Below are positions 53,901 through 64,000 of a stretch of 64,000 bases of DNA, piece by piece. How positions within the stretch are numbered: the first letter of the stretch is position 1; the number at the start of each line of letters is the position of its first letter. The position numbers were made by a program, and so were the translations under genes. Source of the DNA: Piromyces finnis (Eukaryota > Neocallimastigomycota > Neocallimastigomycetes > Neocallimastigales > Neocallimastigaceae); contig MCFH01000005.1 of assembly GCA_002104945.1 (NCBI GenBank), positions 682,001 to 746,000 of the forward strand, written 5' to 3'. The notes under the pieces were generated by a model. It made no database searches. It worked only from the letters and a program-made list of their open reading frames with translations, and was not told the DNA's origin.

Positions 53901-56900
53901 TTCAAATGACTGCTTTCAATAAGGTTCTTGAAAAGTATAAGGATGGTTTAAGAGGTCATGAAAGAGCTGTATTTGTTAGTCTTTTAGAAAAATACTACAA
54001 TGTTGAATGTCTTTTCTCCAATGAACCATTAGATGAAATCATTTCTCATTTACGTCACACTACCTACAAGAACAATATTGATGAAGTTGTCAAACTTACT
54101 CTTTCTCATGATAAGGTTTCTTCTAAGAACAAGTTAATTACTATTCTTTTAGATGTTGCTCGTTCTAATTATGATGGTGAACAATGGCAAGTTGCTTTCT
54201 TCCCAATTTTAAAGAAGCTTACTGGTTTATCTAGTCGTGCTACTACTACTACTACTGTTAAGGCTCGTGAATTATTAATTTACTGTCAATTACCAACCTA
54301 CAAGGAACGTTATGCCCAAATCGAAAATCAATTAGAAAAGGCTGTTACCAAGAGTACTAATGATTCACACAGTGTCAACTTTAGCTTACTTTCTGATTTA
54401 ATTGAAGCTAATTATGATATTCTTGATGTTATTCCAAACTTCTTCTATCACTCTGATCCAAAAATTAGAATGGCTTCTCTTTACACTTACATTATGTATA
54501 CTTACATGCATGCTTATGAAGTTAATGAAATTAATACTCATAGTGACATTAATGTTAAGAATAACGATCAAGTCTTTGTTAAATGGAACTTCAATGTCAG
54601 AAAACACTTTGCTATGGCTAATATGGGTCATAGTAGACGTAGTAGTGGTGCTTTAACATCAACCTCTGGTGTATTAGGTAATGTTATCCCTGATAGTGAT
54701 GAACAATCTACTTCCTCAAAGAAAGAAGATATTCAACGTATTATGTCTGTCTCTGATATTAGTCAATTAAATCCACTCAATAAATTAAACAACAAAAATG
54801 CTTTACTTGAACGTAAGAAGTTACCAAAGCGTAATGGTATTATTGTTGCTTTTAATAATATTTCTGAAATGGCTACTCGCCTTCCAGAAATCATTAGCCG
54901 TCTCAGTAATGATGATGAAGGTATTCAATTTGCTGAAAAGAAATTAAAGCCAGAAGAATATTACAATGTTGTTAATGTTGTTTTCCGTGATACTGATGTT
55001 GGTGATACTTCTTCTATTGAAGATGATGATACTGTCAGTAATCGTATCTATGATCTTATTCAACAAAACAAACAGGATCTTGAAGATGCTTTTATTCGTC
55101 GTATTACTTTCTTAATTGTTAGAAAGGAAGACACTCCACATTACTTCACTTTCAAGGCTGCTTCTGGTTATAAGGAAGATAAGGTTATTCGTCACATGGA
55201 ACCAGCTTTAGCTTATCAATTAGAATTAGGACGTTTAGCAAACTTTAATGTTGAACCAATGCCAATGCATAATAACAACATTCACATTTATCACGCAATT
55301 GCTAAAGAAAATTCCACAGATAGCCGTTTCTTCGTTCGTGCTTTGGTACATCCAAGTCAAATTGTATCTACAGTTACCACTCATGACTTCTTAGTCAGTG
55401 AAGGTGATCGTGTTGTTAAGGACATTATTGACTCTTTAGAAGTTGCTAGCTCTGTTCATACTACTACCGATTGTAACCATTTATTCATTAACTTTATTCC
55501 AACCTTTGTTCTTAGTGTTGAAGAAGTTGCTTATGCTTTAGCTGAATTTATTGAACGTCATGGTATGAAATTATGGCAATTACGTGTTACTGTTGGTGAT
55601 ATTCGTTTAATGATTCAAACTAATGAAAAGAAGACTCCAACTCCAATGCGTTTCTTAGTCAATAATGTTTCTGGTTACATTACAAAAATTGAAATTTATG
55701 AAGAAGTTACTAATAAGGAAGGCATTACTGTCTTTAGAACTGCTGTTGGTGATATTCCAGGTAGCTTACATCTTCAACCAGTTAATCTTCCATATTCTAC
55801 TAAGGAAGCTGTTCAACCAAAGAGAAATAAGGCTCACTTAATGGGTACCACCTATGTATACGATTTCCCAGATCTTTTCCATTTAGCTCTTCAACAAATT
55901 TGGCAAATTTATGTTAAGAAACATCCAGAACAAAAGATGCCAACTCAATTCTTAAAGCAAACTGAATTAATCTTAAATGAAGATGAAGAATTAGTAGAAA
56001 CTGATCGTCCAGCTGGTAGTAACACATGTGGTATGGTCGCTTGGAGAATTGACTTCAATACTCCAGAATATCCAAAGGGTCGTTCCATTATTGTTATCGC
56101 CAATGATATTACTTACAAGATCGGTTCCTTTGGTACTGAAGAAGATATGGTCTACTATAAGGCCTCTCAACTTGCTAGATCACAAGGTATTCCAAGAATC
56201 TACATTTCTGCTAATTCTGGTGCTCGTATTGGTCTTGCATCTGAATTACAACAAATATTCAAGATTCAATGGATTGATCCAGAAGATGAAAGCAAGGGTT
56301 ATGACTACATATACTTATCTGAAGAAGATTATCAAAACAATATTTCTGATGGCAATCCATCTGCTGTATTTGAAAAGGTTGTTGTTGGTAAGGAAGTTCG
56401 TTACAAGATTAATGATGTTATTGGTAAGCAACATGGTCTTGGTACTGAAAACTTACAAGGTTCTGGTTTAATTGCTGGTGAAACTTCTGCTGCTTACAAG
56501 GATATCTTTACTGCTACTTTAGTTACTTGCCGTTCTGTTGGTATTGGTGCCTACTTAGTTCGTCTTGGTCAACGTACAGTTCAAGTTGAAGGTCAACCAA
56601 TTATTTTAACCGGTGCTGTAGCCTTAAATAAGGTATTAGGTAGAAATGTTTATACCTCTAACCTTCAACTTGGTGGTACTCAAATTATGTTTAGAAATGG
56701 TATTTCCCACTTAACTGCCCATAACGATTTACAAGGTATTCGTCAACTTTTAGATTGGTTAGCTTATGTTCCAAAGAATAACACTTGCTCACTTCCAATC
56801 GTTGAACCTCTTGATCCAATTGATCGTGATGTTAGTGTTGCTATTCCAAAGGGTGCTTATGATCCAAGAATTCTTTTAGCTGGTGAATACAAGCAATTAA

Positions 56901-58147
56901 CTAAAAACAATTCTGAAGTTGGTGTTGTTACTCCAATTGCCCCAGAAAGTGCTGCTACTTCAAATAATGCTGGATGGGTTAGTGGTTTATTTGATCGTGA
57001 TTCCTTTGTTGAAAGTATGGGAGGATGGGCACAAGGTGTTGTTACAGGTCGTGCTCGTCTCGGTGGTATTCCAATGGGTGTTATTGCTGTTGAAACTAGA
57101 ATGATTGAACAAGTTTTACCAGCTGATCCAGGTAATGCTGATTCCAGAGAACAAACCGTTTTAGAAGCTGGTCAAGTCTGGACTCCAGAATCTGCTTTCA
57201 AGACTTCTCAAGCTATTAACGATTTTAACAATGGTGAACATTTACCACTCATGATTCTTGCTAACTGGCGTGGTTTCTCTGGTGGTCAAAGTGATTTATT
57301 AAAGGGTATCTTAAAGTACGGTTCTTACATTGTTGATGCTTTAAGAGAATACAAGCAACCAGTATTTATCTATGTTATTGGTGAATTACGTGGTGGAGCT
57401 TGGGTTGTTCTTGATCCAAAGATTAATCCAGAAATGATGGAAATGTACGCTGAAAGCAACGCTCGTGGTGGTGTTCTTGAACCAGAAGGTCTTTGCTCTA
57501 TTAAATACCGTAAGAAGCATATATTAGATACTATTGACCGTTTAGATTCTAAATACCATGATATGAAGGTTTCCTTAAAGCAACTTCAAAGTAATGCTGA
57601 AGAAAACAAGGAAGAAATTGCTAAGATTCAAGCTAAATTCGAACAACGTGAAAAGGAATTAATTCCACTTTATCATCAAGTTGCTGTTCACTTTGCTGAT
57701 ATGCATGATACTCCACGTCGTTTGAAGGCTAAGGATTGTATCAATGATGAAATTCCATGGAATAAGGCTCGTAAATACTTCTACCACCGTTTATGTCGTC
57801 GTTTAGCTGAAGAAGAAGTTATTAACACCGTCTTAAAGGCTGATCCAGAATTAAGTAGAGAAGCAGCTAAACAATACATTATTGGTTGGTGGCTTGCTGA
57901 TCATCCACAAAAGGAACTTTCTAACCTTTCAAAGGAAGAATACGATGAAGTTATGACTAATTGGTTAAAGACTGATGCCAAGATAAAGGAACGTATCCAA
58001 ATTATTGCTACAGATTACAACTCTAAGCAAGTTGTTAGTCAATTAAAGAATGACAAGGATTCTGTCATGATTGGTCTCAAGAAGTATCTTAAGAACTTGG
58101 ATGAAGCTTCAAGAAAGGCTTTATTAGAAGAATTAAACACTAACTAA
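50976..58147 (+). CDS. ACC1: Acetyl-CoA carboxylase, cytosolic multidomain (ACC1)
   Basis: 2277 aa in three exons: 50976-51072, 51154-51392 and 51650-58147 (6834 nt in frame). It makes malonyl-CoA from acetyl-CoA, bicarbonate and ATP, the committed step of fatty-acid synthesis. Biotin carboxylase comes first (about 10-560) with ANNGIAAVK, the ATP-grasp loop EGGGGKGIR near 220 and [10 protein letters not shown]. The biotinyl domain has EIEVMKM, with biotin on Lys698. A central domain (about 780-1500) follows. The carboxyltransferase spans about 1511-2230, with [25 protein letters not shown] near 1635 and [13 protein letters not shown]. Size matches fungal/animal ACCs (about 2230-2350 aa). The N-terminus has no targeting peptide, so a cytosolic form. 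Codon use (CGT, GGT, AAG rich) suggests high expression. The ATG directly follows TTTTTTTAG, hinting at a 5'UTR intron. Confidence 0.98.
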
Positions 58148-59189
58148 ATTATAGAAAATTCATACCATCATTAAAATATCTTTATAAAAAAAGATATAGA
58201 AAATAATATAATAAATTCTAATATATTTTTAAAATAATAAAACCTATCTTAAAATTAAAAAAAAAAAAAAAAAAAAAGCTATATTTCCAAAAAAGATTCA
58301 AAATGTAGACATCTTAGAAAAAAGAAAAACAATTTCAAGAAAACAGAAACCAAAAAAAGTTCAATTTTATTTCAAAAAAGAAAATACATATTTATAAATT
58401 CTACCTAAAAAAAGAAAGAAAAATACATTTAATTCTGCAATATTTCTTAGAAAATAATAGATAACATCAAAAAAAAAAAAAAAAAAAAGATACGCTAGTT
58501 TTATATATATAGAAAGAAAACTATAAAAACAGCAAGCAATCAATATTTCTAAAAGTTCCAATTTTGTAAAAATAGAAATGAATTTTTTTTTTTTTTTTAG
58601 TTTTAAGTAGATCATTTTTTTTAATTGTAACATCACTTATAAGTGAGGTGAAATAGACACATGATTAATTAAATAATACAATATATTAAAAATTTAAAAA
58701 AAAAAAAAGTAAAATGAAGTTTTATTAAAAAAGAAGGGGTTATTTTTTTAATATTATTTTCATTTTGCAACTCAAAATTTCATAACAAACGATCACATTT
58801 TTTACTATATAATTACAACTATAGAAAAATTAATTTTATAATTTATTAAAAAAATATTTTAAATTTTTTTTTTATTTTTTTAACATACACACACATATAT
58901 ATAAATAAAAAATAATAATTTTATAATAGTAAATATTAACTAAGGTATATTAGTACGATAATTATAATATCTATTTTTTATTAATTTTTTTTTTTTTTAA
59001 ATAATTAATTAATAAAATATTATTAAATAAAAGTAATAATATGAATTATGTGATATTCAATTAAATGTTGTGTTTAAAAAAAAAAAATTTTAAAAATTAA
59101 TATGTATATATATAGATATATAAAAATGTTGTAATTTTTAGTCTTAATAAACCTCATTTAAAATTTAAGAATTAATAGAATTATTTTGT
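58148..59189. other. Intergenic, AT-rich
   Basis: 3' flank of the ACC gene with A-tracts at about 58257-58277 and 58470-58488 and T-tracts. No coding sequence recognised; the minus-strand Lys/Phe ORF at 58367-58636 is compositional. Confidence 0.55.
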
Positions 59190-60900
59190 ATTTATTGTAG
59201 TTTTGAAAATACTACCAGAATTACAGTTGGTAGTAATAATGTTACTTCTAACTATCCTCGTATCTGTCAATGTTGTCTAAATGATGAGTAATTTTTTCAT
59301 TAATGAATTTTAGAATATTCTGAATTTTCTGAATACAGAACTTCTTTGCTTTCTTGACGATCTTTTTTTTTTTTTACCTTTTTTTTCATAATAAATAAAA
59401 AGAATTAATTTATTATTTATCAGTTGAAATGGAAGTAAGAAATATTTTTTTATAATTATATTTTTATATTCCTTCTTAGTGGAATTTTAGCTCATGATGA
59501 TCTACAGATCAATAAGGAGAGGCAAAAACATTTAAATAAATAGTTTTTACAGTTCATTGGAGTCTCATGTTCCATATAAAACAATCCGTTATATGAGACT
59601 ACTTTTTTGATAGGTTTAGAGTAATAAAACACCTAACGTAAATCAAGAGAATATTCATACATAAGGTTCAATGTTAGTATTTCTTCGAATGAAACTATTA
59701 AGAATCCATATAAGAATTTTACTGGATACCACACTATCCTCTATCTGATGTTACTTTTCTTTTTTATTTCATTTAATTTATTAGAAAGGATCAATACTAC
59801 AAAAGTTATCGAACTATTATACAAGTTAAATAATTTTGTAAACCTTAATGCTTTATATATATTTAATAAATTATTAATATAATACATCTAAGATTACATC
59901 AATAACTTATTTATCACTTTTTCTATTAAAAGGAAATAACTCTAATACTCTTTAGGTAAAAATATTGAAAATTTAATAAATGATTATAGTTTTTTTCTTA
60001 ATAGAAATAGAGTTTGTATTAAATTAATAATGAAGAATAAGAATCAATCAACTAAATTATTTCTTTATGGTTCAGATGAATCTTCTGTTTAGTATAAATC
60101 TTGTAGAATATCTTTACTTTTAATAATAAATCTATCGTTAATGAGAGTATCGACATCATATTAATAGGGCATCAATAGAAAGTACCAATTTAATTTACAT
60201 ACATACAAAAAACAATATTATGGAGAATCATATAGATTCTATATTATCTATCTACAAATTCAATAAGACGGCATTTCTACTTTATTATTGGCACATATAT
60301 TTTATTAAGAACAACTTCGAATGTAATAACCTCATATTTTCCCATTTTATGTTCTAAGTTTAATTTTATTCATACACGTATATATGTATATACATGTATT
60401 ACTACTTAATGCAAATACTTTTATTTAATAGATATATTAATAACTATAGTTGGAAGTGAAGTTTACTCTAAAAAGAGACAAAAATATTTAAATTTCGAAT
60501 GGCCAACTTTATTTTATAGTTGATTGGAGTATCGCAGTTTTTAATACTAAAATTATTTCTATTATTAATAACTCTCTATTATAATACTACATTTTGATAG
60601 ATATGCCAATACATCAAACATCAAACGGTTAATAACGTATACCAATAAAAGAACATTCTAAATACTATTTTTTTTTTTAAATATGGTCCAATATAATTTT
60701 ACTAATGAAAGTATTAATTACTCATGGAAGAGTTTAATGTGAACATCCTAACTTTATATATATATATATTTTTCCTATTTAATTAGATTTATCAATTATC
60801 ATACAGTATAATTTACATAATTTACAGTTTACATAGTTCGTCAAATTATTAAATAATTTACAAAGCTTTTTTATTTTATTTTATACATTTTATTAATTTA
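59190..60900. pseudogene. Relic region with degenerate ~950-bp direct duplication
   Basis: Less A/T-pure than the flanks and full of short, stop-broken peptide fragments, for example TRITVGSNNVTSNYPRICQC at about 59210-59270, GILAHDDLQINKERQKHLNK at about 59482-59541, and MKNKNQSTKLFLYGSDESSV at about 60030-60089. Segment 59510-59700 resembles 60465-60710: both have GAG(G/A)CAAAAA(C/T)ATTTAAAT, then TT(A/C)A-rich sequence, then TTGGAGT, and later GGT(T/C)CAAT. No intact ORF and no terminal repeats were found, so the origin (mobile element or host gene family) is open. Confidence 0.4.
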
Positions 60901-61798
60901 AATTATTTATTTCATTATTAACTGCTTTCTGTTTCATGTAATAAAAAATAGTAAAAGTACTGAATTCTTTATTACTTGTAAATTTATAAATAATAAAATA
61001 GTTTTTTCCTTTCAAATTGATATGTATGCATCAAAGTACCTTTAATAACATAAAAAAAAAATTAATTATGTTAATAAAATTTTCAATAATTCTATATTAA
61101 AAAGATATATATATAGTAAATATATATAAATTTAATATATTTTAAGTCATTCTTTTTTCAAAGTAGAATTATATATATTTAATTTGTATTATATCTACAA
61201 ATTTAATTTATTATATAAAATTTTTATATATAGATAAATATATCTCAATTTCAAAATTTTGGTATTATTCCCTTTTTATTTCCTTTTCTAAATATATTAA
61301 ATATAGTTATTATTTTTGTACCATATCAATTTCATTTTATTAATTGTATATAAATAAATAAAAGGGAAATTACATAAAAACTTAGAATAAAATTTAAATA
61401 TATATAACAAAGTAATAATATATATATTTATAAATAATATATAATAATAAATATACAATAAAATTAATTATAAAATTACAAGACTATATCTTATATTAAA
61501 ATAAATAAGAATTAAGAATATATCATAATTAGTAATTTTTTATACATACGATATTCATTAGAGAAGAAAATAGAAATAAATTCACAAAATATTAATAAAA
61601 ACATTTATTAATATTTATTCATGCTAATCTTTTATATATATATATATTTTAACTATTAAATATAAATAATAGGTCACTGAATAAATAATAACATTGAATT
61701 AAATATCAATATACCAATAAAGAAAAAGAAATCCATATTACATAACATTAATAACATTAATAAAATAAATTATTCTACTATTAAAAGAAAAGTAAAAA
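60901..61798. other. Upstream region of the MOB4-like gene
   Basis: AT-rich with no coding sequence; presumed promoter and 5'UTR of the gene beginning at 61799. Confidence 0.5.
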
Positions 61799-63542
61799 AT
61801 GACTGAAGTTGAAAATAATAATACAAAAGAGGAACAAGTTACCTCTCCATCAACACCAGGAGATAATAATAAAAAAAAAGAAACTATCGTACGAAGAAAT
61901 AGACCAGGAAGTAAATCAGAAGTATGCTTTCAAAAAAAGAAAGATATAATAATAATAATAATAATTATAAATTTATTCTATTTTAAACATATATATATAT
62001 ATTATTTTTTCTTTATTACAATTACTCAAATATATAAATAAATATGGGATATGGAAATAATTCCAAAATTAATTACATAAATGTTTATATATAATAATAA
62101 ATAAAGCAATGGGGAAATTGGCCGGAGCTTTCATTTGAAAACATGAATTCAACCTGTGCAGTTCAACAATACATTCAATTATTAATTAAGCGTAATCCAG
62201 AAGATATAAAAACTATTGTTACTTGTCCAGAAAATCAAGATCCTAATGTTTGGCAATATGAACACTTGAGGTAAAATTTTCTACAATGAATATTTTATTC
62301 ATTTAATATTATATAGTAATAATTCATTTATTGAAATAAATAAAAATTAATCATACATCCTAGATAAAATGTTTAAAAAAAGTATATTCAATAATAAATT
62401 TAATAATAAATTGATAGACATATAATTATTATTAACAACCGAAAAAAACATTTTAAATTAAAATATATATATCAAAAATGGTTTTATATATTATAATATA
62501 TAAATATAAATATAAAATTATAAAACATGAAAAAGATATTTTAAAATATAAAAAATAATTAATATTAATGATATATAAAAAATATAAAAAAAAAAAAAAA
62601 AAAAAAAAAAAGAAAAGAAAGAAAGAAAGAATATATGTATATTAATAATAAAAGTATAGAATGATATCTTAACATTGATATTAATATATATATTCATATC
62701 ATATAAAAAAAAAAAAAAAAAAAAAAAAAGATTAATATGTCTAGAATTAAATCCTTTACTAATTATGTTAAGTGAAGAATGTCATCCAGATGTTTGTGAT
62801 ACCATGAAAGCTACTGATGACGCAGAATTTTTTTGTGCTGCACACCCTAAAGCTCAACCAGTAAATATATTACCTTTATTATTATAAAATAAATAAGATA
62901 ATAAAAAACTTTATATTAAAATAAAGTAATTAATATAATTAAATAAATATTCAGTGTAGTGCTATTGATTATTCTATACACACAGTAGACGGTTCAATAT
63001 CATTATTAAATTGTCATTCTTTTTTCCCAACTAGGTAAAATATTAAATATTAGAAATTATATTTGATTCGATAATAGTAATAAAAATTATTTTTAATAAT
63101 TAATAATACATAACCTAATATTTTGTTTATCTATGCATATAAATTATTTTATAAATATTTTATAGAGTTTCAATTCAACCATCTTCCTTAAAACATTTTT
63201 CAAATATTTCCAGAAGATTATATAGAATATTTGCTCATGCATGGTTCCATCATCGTGAAATATTTGTTGAATTTGAAGTAAGTTTTCTCTGTTTTATTCC
63301 TCTTACTTTTGTCTTCTATATTAAAATAATAAAAATAACATAACAATAAATGATTATTATTAATAATTATTTATAAATTTATTCAATTGATTTTAATTTT
63401 AATTTTATTTTAAATATTTAATATTTAGCATCAAACTCATCTTTATGCTAGATTCTTATATTTCTCAACAAAAGCTTTTAATTTAATATCACCAAAAGTT
63501 GTTATTATCCCATCTGAAGCCTGCAACATTGATTTTGATTAA
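61799..63542 (+). CDS. MOB4/phocein-like protein (STRIPAK subunit)
   Basis: 240 aa in six exons: 61799-61921, 62107-62270, 62731-62860, 62955-63034, 63166-63277 and 63429-63542 (723 nt in frame). After a hydrophilic 41-aa leader ending RRNRPGSKSE come the MOB4 landmarks WPELSFENMNSTCAVQQYIQ, VWQYEHLR, the zinc-site pair ECHPDVC, FFCAAHPKAQP, LLNCHSFFP and RLYRIFAHAWFHHREIFVEF, which supplies the zinc-binding histidines, then RFLYFSTKAFNLIS. MOB4/phocein is a core subunit of STRIPAK, the PP2A-striatin complex that restrains Ste20-like kinases. The C-terminus is short after IPSEAC. Exon 3 follows a run of 25 A directly before its AG acceptor. Differs from MOB1/MOB2 by VQQYIQ and the C-terminal pattern. 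Confidence 0.9.
62705..62729 (+). repeat. A25 tract forming the 3' splice site of MOB4 exon 3
   Basis: Twenty-five consecutive A followed by G (62730) and the exon at 62731. No pyrimidine tract is present in the 20 nt before the acceptor. Confidence 0.9.
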
Positions 63543-63826
63543 ACACTTTCATAATTTTTAAAATAAATAATTAATAAAAATAATATTTTTAAAACATTTC
63601 AAATAAAAAGAATTAGAAAAAAGAAAAAAGAAAAGAAAGGGGAAAAAAGGAAAAAAGAAAAATAAAAAATAAATAAATAAGAAATATATATATAATTAAT
63701 AAATTATTATATTTATAAGCAAATTAAAATAAAAATAAAAAATTAAAATATAATAGATAGTAAATAATAAATAATTGGTTTTAATATTTGTTCATAAATA
63801 AAATTATTATTAATAACATTTTTATT

Positions 63827-63857
<31 letters not shown>

Positions 63858-64000
63858 TTAATATTTTATATGTATAGCTATATTGATATTATAACAAAAA
63901 GTAAATTTTATAGTGTGAAATTTAATATTTTTTAGTATTTTATTAAATTTCAATAATTTAAAGTGTTGTTTTTATATTATATAAAAAAGCGTATAGATAA
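63543..64000. other. 3' flank of MOB4-like gene
   Basis: AT-rich with a purine-rich AAAG stretch at about 63605-63665 and a (TTTA)n run at about 63826-63859. No coding sequence recognised. Confidence 0.55.

Noticed and set aside
54398-57104. Several 60-150 aa ORFs in other frames within the carboxylase
   Set aside because: Frame shadows of a 2277-aa conserved enzyme.

Overview
This window looks like nuclear DNA from a very AT-rich fungus. The best guess is an anaerobic gut fungus (Neocallimastigomycota), judged from style and gene content, not from a search. Intergenic DNA and introns are almost pure A/T with long homopolymers and (ATT)n arrays. Genes carry short GT-AG introns. The coding content fits an early-diverging fungus: a PH-CRIB PAK kinase, an SRPK, an SH3-DOCK exchange factor, a single-chain eukaryotic acetyl-CoA carboxylase, a MOB4/phocein-like protein and an SLC45/Sut1-like sugar transporter. 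A dictyostelid or another AT-rich protist is the main alternative. Nine intron-containing genes were reconstructed by hand, and all exon sums close in frame.

Layout. 124-6650 (-): 1068-aa leucine-rich-repeat protein in 28 exons, almost every repeat in its own 69-nt exon. 7600-9167 (-): SDF2-like secreted MIR protein, with a 6-nt microexon. 9939-11360 (-): G-patch plus C2H2 zinc-finger protein. 12733-15054 (-): 12-TM SLC45-type sugar/H+ symporter. 18245-20835 (+): SRPK-type SR-protein kinase. 21748-22710 (+): decayed ARM-repeat gene. 26793-30758 (+): PAK kinase with an unusual RS/RE-rich tract. 31658-33190: decayed unrecognised coding sequence. 33901-41592 (-): 2366-aa DOCK-family Rac/Cdc42 exchange factor. 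41593-50975: 9.4-kb AT desert. 50976-58147 (+): acetyl-CoA carboxylase, 2277 aa. 59190-60900: relic region holding a degenerate direct duplication. 61799-63542 (+): MOB4/phocein-like protein.

How the genes may work together. Several genes belong to Rho-GTPase/Ste20 signalling: the DOCK protein should load a Rho GTPase, the PAK carries a CRIB that binds GTP-Rac/Cdc42, and MOB4 is a STRIPAK subunit, a complex that restrains Ste20-like kinases. The PAK and DOCK genes are convergent neighbours. The SRPK could in principle phosphorylate the RS dipeptides of the PAK tract. These links are inference. The remaining genes are unrelated housekeeping functions (ER protein quality control, RNA-associated G-patch protein, sugar uptake, fatty-acid synthesis).

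The most unusual things seen are the one-exon-per-repeat LRR gene with all-phase-2 introns and an MGCxxS acylation motif, the 6-nt microexon, the minisatellite and 136-nt homopurine run inside the PAK coding sequence, 3' splice sites preceded by A-tracts instead of pyrimidines, and a (TTTTA)n array of about 40 units just upstream of the PAK gene. No bacterial-type operon, CRISPR array, tRNA or rRNA gene, or intact transposon was recognised.
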